Both the position numbers and the translations under genes were made by a program. Shown piece by piece: positions 1 to 8,876 of a stretch of 64,000 nucleotides of DNA; position 1 is the stretch's first letter, and every line of letters starts with the position of its first letter. This DNA comes from an uncultured Lutibacter sp. (lineage in GTDB: Bacteria > Bacteroidota > Bacteroidia > Flavobacteriales > Flavobacteriaceae), in NCBI RefSeq assembly GCF_947495725.1, contig NZ_CANLZZ010000006.1, positions 186,001 through 250,000 on the forward strand. The letters run 5' to 3'. The notes beneath the pieces are model-generated. The model did no database searches. It had not been told where the DNA came from and saw nothing but the letters and a program-made list of their open reading frames with translations.

Positions 1-1494
1 TTCCACTATTTACCATATCACGGACTGGCTTATGATGGCTATGTAAAAGATAAAATATCATTTCCTACCGAATTTTTACACGGATTGTATGATGGTGGTC
101 ACGGAGCTGGATTAGATGAATATTGGAAAATAATGTGGGATTTACCATTATCAGCAGGAGGGTTTTTATGGGATTTTGCAGATGAAGCAGTTGTTAGAAC
201 AGATAAAAATAGAGCTTTAGATGCCGATGGAAATCACGCACCTGACGGTATTGTTGGTCCTTACGGAGAAAAAGAAGGAAGTTACTTTACTATTAAAGAA
301 GTTTGGTCTCCAATTTATATTGAAGATCGTTATATAAGAGAAAGTTTTAACGGTGAATTTAGGGTTGAAAATCGCTATCACTACACAAATTTGAATGCTT
401 GCACTATAAAAGCGAAATGGGTGAAGTTTGATGGCCCAAAAGGTTCAACAGAAGAGCAAATAATTTCAGAAAGTAATGTAAATCTACCTTCAGTAAAACC
501 AGAACAAAAAGGAATTTTTAAAGTTGATTTACCTCAAAATTGGACTTCAGCTGATGCATTGTATTTAACAGCTACAGATCAACACGGAATGGAAATTTTT
601 ACGTGGTCGTATCCTGTTAAACTTCCAAAAAACTATAATAAAAATAAAATCAGTTATTCTGGAAATGGGAAAATAATAACCAAAACTGGCGATTCTAAAA
701 TTGAAATTACAGTAAAAGAATTAGACTTAACATTTTCTGCTAAAACAGGTTTAATTGAAAAGGTTGTTAAAAACGGAGTATTGATTCCATTATCAAATGG
801 ACCAATTATTTTAGATAGTAAAAACAAAATAGATACTGTTTACGTAAATTCTTCTGAAGAAAAAGTAGAAGTAATAGCCTTGTTTGAAGCCAAGAAAAAA
901 TACTATGATTGGAAAGATAATAACGAAATGACAAGAGAATCTATTAAATGGACAATTCATTCAAACGGTATTGTAGATTTAAATGTTGAAATAAAAAGTA
1001 CACGTAAAACAAAAGGCTTTAAAGGAATTACATTTTCATTTCCAGAGAAAGAAGTTGCAGGTATGAAATGGTTAGGTGACGGACCGTACAGAGTTTGGCG
1101 AAATAGAATGAAAGGAACTCAATTAAAAGTTTGGGAAAGCGATTATAACAATACAATAACAGGAGAATCTGGTTATGTGTATCCAGAATTTAAAGGTTAT
1201 TTCTCAAGTTTATATTGGATGCAATTACGTGGCAATAATAACAATGGTTTTAATGTATATAACCATAATGCACATACTTTTTTACGTATGCTTACTCCAG
1301 ATAAACCTTTTGAAGCATTGCGAGGTTCAGATGATACAAAATGGCCTAGTGGAGATATTTCTTTTGTGAAAAATATTTCACCTATTGGATCTAAATTTAA
1401 AGAAATTGGAGAAATGGGACCTACAAGTAACGAAGAAATGATTTTTGGTAACGATGATGAGCCAATTAAAATAGATTTAACCTTTGAATTTTAA
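1..1494 (+). CDS. GH2 beta-galactosidase-like, C-terminal part (5' truncated)
   Basis: The frame is open from base 1, so this is the end of a gene that starts outside the window; the ATG at 85 is internal. The visible part begins at the end of the catalytic barrel. The short motif PTEFLHG (visible residues 22-28) matches the place of the LacZ nucleophile motif CEYAHAMG, which makes Glu24 of the visible part the probable nucleophile. Beta-sandwich domains follow, including a segment like LacZ domain 5 (around WLGDGPYRVWRNR). The family hydrolyses terminal beta-galactosides. The next gene (GH117) starts 8 bp later, so they are probably co-transcribed. The likely role is exo-removal of D-galactose from agar/porphyran oligosaccharides. 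The substrate is inferred from context and other beta-glycosides are possible. Confidence 0.85.
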   Translation, partial: FHYLPYHGLAYDGYVKDKISFPTEFLHGLYDGGHGAGLDEYWKIMWDLPLSAGGFLWDFADEAVVRTDKNRALDADGNHAPDGIVGPYGEKEGSYFTIKEVWSPIYIEDRYIRESFNGEFRVENRYHYTNLNACTIKAKWVKFDGPKGSTEEQIISESNVNLPSVKPEQKGIFKVDLPQNWTSADALYLTATDQHGMEIFTWSYPVKLPKNYNKNKISYSGNGKIITKTGDSKIEITVKELDLTFSAKTGLIEKVVKNGVLIPLSNGPIILDSKNKIDTVYVNSSEEKVEVIALFEAKKKYYDWKDNNEMTRESIKWTIHSNGIVDLNVEIKSTRKTKGFKGITFSFPEKEVAGMKWLGDGPYRVWRNRMKGTQLKVWESDYNNTITGESGYVYPEFKGYFSSLYWMQLRGNNNNGFNVYNHNAHTFLRMLTPDKPFEALRGSDDTKWPSGDISFVKNISPIGSKFKEIGEMGPTSNEEMIFGNDDEPIKIDLTFEF

Positions 1495-1502
1495 GCAGTA
1501 TT

Positions 1503-2801
1503 ATGAAAAAACTAATTTACATTATTGTAGCAAGTTTAGTTATGTACTCTTGCGAGCAAAAACAAGCTACGGAACAAAATAAAACTAAAGAGGTTTCTTC
1601 AACTGAAGAATTTCCGTTTTTTATTCCTTCAGAAAAACCAAATAGGCCTTTAAGTAAAGCAGTAAAAAGAAATTATGATGCTTATGAACATATTCGTCCT
1701 GAAGCTTCGGAATTATACACGCAATTTAAATACACAAAGTTAAAAGGGTTTGATTATAATGATGGTGATGGAACAATTACCCGTAGAGATCCATCAAAAG
1801 TGATTTTTGAAAACGGAAAATATTACGTTTGGTATACACATAGAAAATCTCCAGTTAAGCCAGTTGGAATGTCAAGAGCAAAAGAAGCAACAGATGTAAT
1901 TCCATCTGCAGATTGGGATTTGTCTGATATTTTTTATGCAACTTCAGAAGATGGTTTTACGTGGGAAGAACAAGGCGTTGCCGTTCCTCGTCCACCAAAA
2001 CCACAACCAGGTTGGCGTTCAGTTACTACAACCGATATTTTAAAGTTTAAAGGAAAATACTATTTATACTTTCAGGCTTTTATGGAAGCAAGTGGATTAC
2101 GTGGTGATTTTTGTCCAGTTTCTGTAGCTTGGGCTGATTCTCCAGATGGTCCGTGGCATCATACCGGAAAAATAGTAATTCCAAACGGACCAGAAGGTTC
2201 TTGGGATCAATACTCAATTCACGATCCGTATCCATTAGTGCACGATGGAAGAATTTATTTGTATTACAAAGGAGATTTCGATAAACGCCCTGAATTTAAA
2301 CCTTCAAAAATAAGAATGCAAGGTTTAGCTATTGCTGAAGATCCTTTGGGTCCATTTACCAAGCATCCATTAAACCCAGTAATTAATTCTGGACACGAAA
2401 CAACATTATTTCCTTTTAAAGAAGGTGTTGCCGCAATTGTTCAACGCGATGGACAAGAGCATAATACCATTCAATACGCTAAAGACTGGGTGAATTTTGA
2501 TATAGCCTCAATTACGGAAATGTTACCTGTAGCTGCTGGCCCATTTGTTCCAGATGCATTTACAAATACAAAAGATGGTAGAGGAATTACTTGGGGAATT
2601 TCACACGTAATTAACGCAGGTGGAAATTGGAGACATACTATTTTGGTGCGTTTTGATTGTGATTTAAGTCAAGATGTAGATGATCAAAAAATGAAAGATC
2701 ATTATATGAATTACAGACCAGAATTTTTGTACAAACACGGATTAAATGCGAAGCAAAAGGCACGTATAAAAAAGCAAACAGACGAACTTAAAAAACAATA
2801 A
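1503..2801 (+). CDS. GH117 alpha-1,3-(3,6-anhydro)-L-galactosidase-like lipoprotein
   Basis: A 432-residue lipoprotein (Cys17 after a short hydrophobic stretch) with a five-bladed propeller fold as in GH117. It has the family's SxAxxR dimerisation signature at residues 51-56 (SKAVKR). RRDPSKV places a probable catalytic Asp at 96. Further conserved acidic motifs are TTTD (175-178) and HDPYP (240-244), and SGHE (296-299) supplies a His equivalent to the general acid reported for BpGH117. Known members release 3,6-anhydro-L-galactose from the non-reducing end of neoagaro-oligosaccharides. It sits 8 bp after GH2 and 2 bp before another GH2-like gene. A close paralogue lies at 12573-13874. Family assignment is firm; the exact substrate is not, since some GH117 clades do not cleave neoagarobiose. 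Confidence 0.92.
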   Translation: MKKLIYIIVASLVMYSCEQKQATEQNKTKEVSSTEEFPFFIPSEKPNRPLSKAVKRNYDAYEHIRPEASELYTQFKYTKLKGFDYNDGDGTITRRDPSKVIFENGKYYVWYTHRKSPVKPVGMSRAKEATDVIPSADWDLSDIFYATSEDGFTWEEQGVAVPRPPKPQPGWRSVTTTDILKFKGKYYLYFQAFMEASGLRGDFCPVSVAWADSPDGPWHHTGKIVIPNGPEGSWDQYSIHDPYPLVHDGRIYLYYKGDFDKRPEFKPSKIRMQGLAIAEDPLGPFTKHPLNPVINSGHETTLFPFKEGVAAIVQRDGQEHNTIQYAKDWVNFDIASITEMLPVAAGPFVPDAFTNTKDGRGITWGISHVINAGGNWRHTILVRFDCDLSQDVDDQKMKDHYMNYRPEFLYKHGLNAKQKARIKKQTDELKKQ

Positions 2802-2803
2802 TA

Positions 2804-5314
2804 ATGAGGTTAATTTCAAAAATTCGATTTGTATTTGGGTTATTTCTGTTGATGAGTATTTCGTTAATAGCTCAAGAGAAGAAATCGCCAAAAAGAATAG
2901 TCCACGATTTAAGTGGATTCCATTGGAAAGTACAAGGAACATTACCTGGTAGAGGTTTAGAAGAAAAATTTCCTGAAATTAGTTACGATCATATGGGAGA
3001 TGCTTTGAACTGGGCACCAGCTCACGTTCCAGGAGATGTGTTTACAGATTTATGGAGAGTTGGTCGTATTGAAGATCCTCATTTTGGAAGAAATAGTGTT
3101 AAAGCTAAATGGGTAAACGAATATGAGTGGTGGTATTTGAACATTTTCAATGTGCCGGAGGAAATGAAAGGTAAAACCATTGAATTGACTTTTGATGGAG
3201 TTGATTATGCTTGTGATGTTTTTGTAAATGGAAAAATGTTGGGTACGCACGAAGGAATGTTTACTTCGTTTTCTTACGATATTACAGATTTAGTAAGTTT
3301 TGAATACAAGCGTAGAGGAAGAAATACATTGGCAGTTCGTTTGCATCCAGCACCAAGGCGTTACAGTCAGGTAGCAGGAAGAAAACCTGCTTGGCACGGA
3401 GACTATTGGGTTGATGTGGTGCCAACAGGAATTTGGAAACCAGTTCGATTAGAGGCTTTTGATGCTGCAAAAGTGAAAGATATTTACGTAAAATCTAAAC
3501 TAGGAAAGAAGAATGATGCAACTTTAGATATTCAGGTTGAAGTTGATAATACTACAAGCATTGCGACATCTGTTGATATTGAAATTGAAGTTCAAGGAGA
3601 AAATTTCAAATCAAAAACGTATACAAAAACAATTCAAAAAACTTTAGAGGCTGGAACAAATACATTGAAGACTTCAATAAAAATTCCAGATGCAAAACTA
3701 TGGTATCCGTGGGATTTGGGTGATCAAAATTTATATACAGCCAATGTTTCTGTAAAAAGTAATAATAAACTGTTAGATGCAGATAAGTTGTTATTTGGTG
3801 TTAGAGAGCTAAAAATGGAAATGAATCCAGGTTATACTAAAGACGAAGTAGAAAATCCGTGGACGGTAATGGTAAACGGAAAACGTCACTTTATTCGTTC
3901 AGGAACTTGGGGTGGGCCACCAGATATTTTCTTTGGAAGAGCATCAAATGAAAAGTATGAAAAATTTGTGCGTTTAGCTAAAGAAGGAAATATGAATAAC
4001 CTTCGAATTTTTGGATGGCACCCAACAGAAATTCCTTATTTCTATGAGCTGTGTAACCGAGAAGGAATTACGGTTTGGCAAGATATTTTACCAATTGCAA
4101 GTTTATCGTTACCTAAAACAGAAGAGTTTAAAAAGGCTATTTTTTCTGAAGCCATTTCTGTTGTGAAAGATTTACGAAATCATCCTTGTATGGTTATTAT
4201 TGAAGGTGGAGAAGAAATTTTAATGACAGCTTCTGATCCGTTATACAATCTTAATTTAATGAAAGAATTAGGAAAGGTAGTTAAACCATATACCGATTTA
4301 CATTATGTTCCAGTTTCACCATTAAGTGACCACGTTGGTATTGAATTAGGTTTTAAACCGAAAGAAAGTACTCACGCAAATGGATTATTTTATGGTGAAG
4401 GAAGAAAGAATATGGAACGTTTCTTTAATAGCAAAGATTTTGCAGCGGTGCCAGAATTAGCCATTTCATCGTGTCCTAATGTTGAAAGCATTAAGAAATT
4501 CATTCCAAAAGATGAATTATGGCCGCCAGGACCAAGTTGGGGACATCATTGGACAGATTTTGATACGTTTAGAACCTTAAATTTCGATGCTTTAAATACG
4601 CAGGCTACTGGAAGTATGCAAGAATTTGTAGATGCTACTCAAATTGCACAAGGTGTTATTTTTCAATATGGTTTAGAATACTTCCGAAGAAGAAAACCAA
4701 AATCTAGTGCTATAAGTATTTGTCATTATATCACTTTTGCACCAGATATGAAATGGGGAATTGTAGATTATTACAAGCAGCCAAAAATATCTTATGACTA
4801 TGTGAAAAGAGCTTATCAACCATTATTAGTGAGTTTGGAGCACGAAAGAAGACGTTGGTTGCCAGGAGAAGATTTTATTGGTAAGTTATGGGTTGTAAAC
4901 GATTTATATAAAGACTTTAAAGCTTGTAAAGCTGAAGTTGTTTTTTATGATACTAATAAAAATGAAGTTAAAAGAGAAATTGTAACTATTGGAAATGTAG
5001 CTGAAGACAGCTCAAAAAAATATGCAACTTTAAAGTGTAAAGTTCCAGGTAAATTAGGAGATCAATTTCACGTAGAAATTGAAATGAAAGACAAATCTGG
5101 TAAAGTAGTTTCAGAAAATAACTATTTGTTATTAGTTGGTGATGAAAAAGTTGATTTACCTAGATTAAGAGAAATTGGACAAGAAGCTATTGATAAAAAA
5201 GCGAAATATGGTTCGCACAATTATTTAAGATATTTTGAAGGTTTAAACGGTGCTCGCGGAGTAAAACAAGCAGACGAAAAGTTACCAACAGTTAAAGAGT
5301 TTGACAAAAACTAA
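2804..5314 (+). CDS. GH2-family exo-glycosidase (beta-mannosidase-like branch) with altered acid/base motif
   Basis: An exported protein of 836 residues (signal peptide about 1-24, ending SLIAQ). It has a GH2 sugar-binding domain (about 40-220), an immunoglobulin-like domain (about 220-340), a catalytic barrel (about 345-700) and a C-terminal sandwich. The acid/base motif reads RNHP at 458-461 followed by IIEGGEE, so Glu471 occupies the acid/base position. The Asn that normally precedes it (GNE) is Glu470, and the usual Trp is Ile466. PELAISSCP puts the nucleophile at Glu551. The start is 2 bp after GH117. Domain order resembles the GH2 branch containing beta-mannosidases and endo-beta-mannosidases more than LacZ. 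The substrate cannot be read from sequence; a galactan fragment is likely from context. Confidence 0.82.
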   Translation: MRLISKIRFVFGLFLLMSISLIAQEKKSPKRIVHDLSGFHWKVQGTLPGRGLEEKFPEISYDHMGDALNWAPAHVPGDVFTDLWRVGRIEDPHFGRNSVKAKWVNEYEWWYLNIFNVPEEMKGKTIELTFDGVDYACDVFVNGKMLGTHEGMFTSFSYDITDLVSFEYKRRGRNTLAVRLHPAPRRYSQVAGRKPAWHGDYWVDVVPTGIWKPVRLEAFDAAKVKDIYVKSKLGKKNDATLDIQVEVDNTTSIATSVDIEIEVQGENFKSKTYTKTIQKTLEAGTNTLKTSIKIPDAKLWYPWDLGDQNLYTANVSVKSNNKLLDADKLLFGVRELKMEMNPGYTKDEVENPWTVMVNGKRHFIRSGTWGGPPDIFFGRASNEKYEKFVRLAKEGNMNNLRIFGWHPTEIPYFYELCNREGITVWQDILPIASLSLPKTEEFKKAIFSEAISVVKDLRNHPCMVIIEGGEEILMTASDPLYNLNLMKELGKVVKPYTDLHYVPVSPLSDHVGIELGFKPKESTHANGLFYGEGRKNMERFFNSKDFAAVPELAISSCPNVESIKKFIPKDELWPPGPSWGHHWTDFDTFRTLNFDALNTQATGSMQEFVDATQIAQGVIFQYGLEYFRRRKPKSSAISICHYITFAPDMKWGIVDYYKQPKISYDYVKRAYQPLLVSLEHERRRWLPGEDFIGKLWVVNDLYKDFKACKAEVVFYDTNKNEVKREIVTIGNVAEDSSKKYATLKCKVPGKLGDQFHVEIEMKDKSGKVVSENNYLLLVGDEKVDLPRLREIGQEAIDKKAKYGSHNYLRYFEGLNGARGVKQADEKLPTVKEFDKN

Positions 5315-5346
5315 TAGTGTAAATTAATGTAATTTTAGAATTAAAT

Positions 5347-6846
5347 ATGAGATTTGAATTTAGATTATTATTAAGTGTTTTCTTGTTTGTGCATTCAGTT
5401 TCTGGTCAAAACAAGATAAATGAGCAATTTGAGCCCAATTGGGAATCTTTGTCAATGTATGAATGTCCGGAATGGTTTAAAGATGCCAAATTTGGAATTT
5501 ACACACATTGGGGAGTATATTCTGTTCCAAAAGCACCAGGGAAAACAGATTGGTATGGACGATTTATGTATGCAGAAGGGACATCAAATAATAAGCATCA
5601 TTTAGAAAATTTTGGACCAGTAGATAAATTTGGATACAAAGATTTAGTACCACTTTTTAGAGCCGAAAAGTTTAACGCTGATGAATGGGCCGATTTATTT
5701 GTGAAAGCTGGTGCCCAGTTTGCAGGTCCGGCTGGTGAACATGCGGATGGTTTTTCAATGTGGAATTCAAAGGTTAATCCTTGGAATGCCGTAAGCAAAG
5801 GCCCAAAACGAGATATTGTTGCTGAAATGGAGAAAGCAATTCGTAAACGAGGATTAAAATATGTGGTAAGTTTACATCACTCTTGGCTTTGGGGATGGTT
5901 TCCAACCTGGCAAGAAGGAACTGATTGTTTTAACCCAGAAAACGCTTCTTTATATGGCGAGAAATTACCTAAAACATCTCGTAAAATAGAAACTAAAGAA
6001 AGGGTTAAAAATTGTAATCCTATGCCTAGTAAAAAGTTTGAAGAAGTGTGGTTAGAAAAGGTAAAAGAAGTTGTTGAAGGCTACTCGCCCGACTTATTAT
6101 GGTTTGATAATCGTATGGAGATTTTATCAGAAAGCATAAGGCAAAAAATGGTAGCTCATTACTATAATTTTGCTGCAGAAAACAATATAGAAGCCGTACT
6201 TACTTTTAAACGCCCAGATTTACCTCTTGGTGTTGGGACAGTGGATTTAGAGAGGGCGCGTATGCCAGAAATTTATCCTGAGCCTTGGCTAACAGATAAT
6301 TCAATTTCAAGAAATACTTGGAGTTGGACTACAGATTTAGAATGTTATTCAGAAAATAGATTGATTGATGATTTAGTAGATATTGTTAGTAAAAATGGAT
6401 GTTTACTGCTTAATGTTGCTCCACACCCTGATGGTACAATTCCAGAAGAACAAAAACAACGTTTATTAGCCATGGGAAACTGGTTGAAATTAAATGGTGA
6501 AGCAATTTATAAAAGTCGTCCATGGTTAATTTATGGAGAAGGACCTACTGAAACAAAAACAGGACATTTGGCTGATAAGAGATTTGATGGGTTTACTGAT
6601 GAAGATATTCGTTTTACAACAAGAAATGGTCAATTATATGCCATTGCATTGGGTTGGCCAGAATCGGGTGTTTTACCAATAAAATCATTGGGAAATACAG
6701 CTTATAATGGAGCAATTAATAGCATTGAACTAATTGGCTGTAACGAGAAGTTAGAATGGGAACAAAAAGAACTTTCATTGGAAATTAAACTTCCAACGAA
6801 AAAACCATGTAATAATGCCTTTGTATTTAAAATTAATAGAAACTAA
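5347..6846 (+). CDS. GH29 alpha-L-fucosidase / alpha-L-galactosidase
   Basis: An exported GH29 of 499 residues (signal peptide about 1-20, cut after SVSG). Family hallmarks are HWG at 54-56, the WFD nucleophile motif with Asp254, and the late [15 protein letters not shown] segment. The motif normally read as HHDGF is HADGF here (132-136), so one conserved substrate-contacting His is Ala. GH29 enzymes cleave alpha-L-fucosides, and in porphyran loci some act on alpha-L-galactose, which is fucose with a 6-OH. The gene sits between GH2 and GH86 in one operon (gaps 32 and 68 bp). L-galactosidase activity is inferred from context; fucosidase remains possible. Two other GH29 genes in the window (8877, 55959) keep both His residues. 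Confidence 0.9.
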   Translation: MRFEFRLLLSVFLFVHSVSGQNKINEQFEPNWESLSMYECPEWFKDAKFGIYTHWGVYSVPKAPGKTDWYGRFMYAEGTSNNKHHLENFGPVDKFGYKDLVPLFRAEKFNADEWADLFVKAGAQFAGPAGEHADGFSMWNSKVNPWNAVSKGPKRDIVAEMEKAIRKRGLKYVVSLHHSWLWGWFPTWQEGTDCFNPENASLYGEKLPKTSRKIETKERVKNCNPMPSKKFEEVWLEKVKEVVEGYSPDLLWFDNRMEILSESIRQKMVAHYYNFAAENNIEAVLTFKRPDLPLGVGTVDLERARMPEIYPEPWLTDNSISRNTWSWTTDLECYSENRLIDDLVDIVSKNGCLLLNVAPHPDGTIPEEQKQRLLAMGNWLKLNGEAIYKSRPWLIYGEGPTETKTGHLADKRFDGFTDEDIRFTTRNGQLYAIALGWPESGVLPIKSLGNTAYNGAINSIELIGCNEKLEWEQKELSLEIKLPTKKPCNNAFVFKINRN

Positions 6847-6914
6847 AGCAAACAATGAAATAGCTGTTAATACACCTAAGTATAAATTGAAAGAATAGCT
6901 TAATTTCAAAAAGA

Positions 6915-8876
6915 ATGAAAAAAATAAAGATTTTAATAGCATTAATAACAATTTTCAATGTTGGTTGGGCTCAAAAAACAGAAGTTAATGTAAACCTGCA
7001 AACCAAACACGTTGTTGGGGAAATTGAAGACTTTGATCGTGAAAAATACATAACCATTCACGCAAGTATAGAGAGTGATTGGTCTGGAGATCACGTTAGT
7101 GAAGATATTAGATCAGAATTTTTAAATACATACGATGTGTATTTAGGAAGAGAAACCGGAGGTTTAAAAGGAGCACTAAACCGTGTAAAAGAAGATCCAA
7201 ACAGAAAGGGGTTTGCAGATGTTTTACACTTAAAAAAGTTAGGGCAAAAAACTATTAATTCCTACAAGAAAAAAGACCTAAAACAGTATGATAATAGGCT
7301 AAACAATATGGTAATTGGCTCACAATTTCATCCTATTTGGCCAGATGGTTCTAAAACGCAACAAGGCTGGTCACTATCACAAAAAGATACCGAACAAGAA
7401 CCTTTAGGAACTGCAAGTGGTGAATATATGGCGCATTATATCAAAGAGTTTTTTTCTTCAGATAAAAAACGACCAAAGTTTATAGAGGTTATTAATGAAC
7501 CAATGTGGGATTTAATACCTAGAAAAAATAGAGGAATAGCAGAAAAAGAAAATGAAGCTGTTCAGAAAATGGCCAAATTTCATTCTTCAGTGGCACGTGA
7601 AATTAAAAAAATAAACCCAGATGTGTTGGTAGGTGGTTTTACCTGTGCGTTTCCCGATTTTGAATTTTACGACTTTAATAGATGGGAATATAGATGGAAA
7701 CAATTTATTGATCTAACTGGAGATGATATGGATTTTTGGTCACTTCATTTTTACGATTTTCCGTGTAAACAGAAATACGAAAATGGAAAGTTGACTTATG
7801 TTAAAAAGTATAGAAAAGGAAGTAATATTAAGGCTTCTTTAGATATGTTGGAGCAGTACAGTATGCTAAAGTTTGGTAAAATTAAACCAATGGTAATTTC
7901 AGAATACTCGGTTCAAGCACATAGGTATAGAGACTTGGCTTGGACACCTTGGCGAGATTTTTTGTATGTGAAAAGTGCTAATTCAATGATGATGACTTTT
8001 ATGGATCACTCAAATTCAGTGGCAATGTCAATTCCATTTTTTATGTTGAAATCTGAATGGGGAAGAACTAAAGATGGTCATCCATATCGTAGTAGATTGT
8101 TCCGTCAGCAATTTGAAAAACAAGGAGAAACAGGAGATCAATGGGTGTATACGGATTTGGTTCATTTCTATCAATTATGGTCTGACGTTAAAGGAAAACG
8201 AGTTGATATTACTTCAAACAATATAGATATTCAAACAGATGCTTATGTAAACGGTAAAAAAGCCTATATAATTTTGAATAATTTAACTGAAGAAAAGGTT
8301 TCATTAAAATTGAATGTTTTCAATCAGCAAAATAATGTGCTAAAAAGAATAAAAATTAAACATCATTATGCGCCTTATAAACCTGTAGAGATTGAAAGAG
8401 AAGGTATGGTTGAAGAGAAAGTAGTTAAAAGTTTGGACGAAATAGAATTAGAGGCCGAAGGGACTATGATTTTAGAGTATACTTTCAAAAAATCAATTAA
8501 ACTTTCAGAAAGAAAAGAGGAAACCAAATATTTTTCAGAAGAATATTTAAAGCCAATTAAAGCTAACGAAGAATTAAATTTTAATATAAATAATGTTGAA
8601 ATTGTTGAAAATTCTAAAGCAGTTTTAAGAATTGGAATAGGAAGAGATCACGGTAAAAGCTTGAAGCCACAAGTTCAGATAAATGGAGTAAATATTAACG
8701 TTCCAGATAATTATGCGGGTTTACCACAAGCTGAAAGAGATAGATTTTATGGTGTTATAGAAATACCAATTGACACCAAATTACTTACAACAAACAATAA
8801 AATAAGTGTGAAATTTGCTGATAACGGAGGGCATTTAGCAACTGTAACAATGAAAGTCTTTAACTTTAAAAAGTAA
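6915..8876 (+). CDS. GH86 beta-agarase/beta-porphyranase-like, without secretion tail
   Basis: A 653-residue exported protein (signal peptide 1-20, ending GWAQ). It shows GH86 features: an N-terminal block VGEIEDFDREKY (34-45), EVINEP with acid/base Glu195, and VISEYS with nucleophile Glu330. Residues from about 420 form the small C-terminal sandwich domains found in the family, ending in a VRIGIGRDHGK-like block shared with the second GH86 at 40223. GH86 enzymes are endo-hydrolases of agarose or porphyran. This copy has no T9SS domain and no lipobox, so it should stay in the periplasm and may act on imported oligosaccharides. The stop codon is directly followed by the ATG of the next GH29 gene. 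Confidence 0.88.
   Translation: MKKIKILIALITIFNVGWAQKTEVNVNLQTKHVVGEIEDFDREKYITIHASIESDWSGDHVSEDIRSEFLNTYDVYLGRETGGLKGALNRVKEDPNRKGFADVLHLKKLGQKTINSYKKKDLKQYDNRLNNMVIGSQFHPIWPDGSKTQQGWSLSQKDTEQEPLGTASGEYMAHYIKEFFSSDKKRPKFIEVINEPMWDLIPRKNRGIAEKENEAVQKMAKFHSSVAREIKKINPDVLVGGFTCAFPDFEFYDFNRWEYRWKQFIDLTGDDMDFWSLHFYDFPCKQKYENGKLTYVKKYRKGSNIKASLDMLEQYSMLKFGKIKPMVISEYSVQAHRYRDLAWTPWRDFLYVKSANSMMMTFMDHSNSVAMSIPFFMLKSEWGRTKDGHPYRSRLFRQQFEKQGETGDQWVYTDLVHFYQLWSDVKGKRVDITSNNIDIQTDAYVNGKKAYIILNNLTEEKVSLKLNVFNQQNNVLKRIKIKHHYAPYKPVEIEREGMVEEKVVKSLDEIELEAEGTMILEYTFKKSIKLSERKEETKYFSEEYLKPIKANEELNFNINNVEIVENSKAVLRIGIGRDHGKSLKPQVQINGVNINVPDNYAGLPQAERDRFYGVIEIPIDTKLLTTNNKISVKFADNGGHLATVTMKVFNFKK

Noticed and set aside
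85..87. ATG at 85 as the start of the first gene
   Set aside because: The frame is open and GH2-like from base 1, and the nucleophile motif lies before this ATG.
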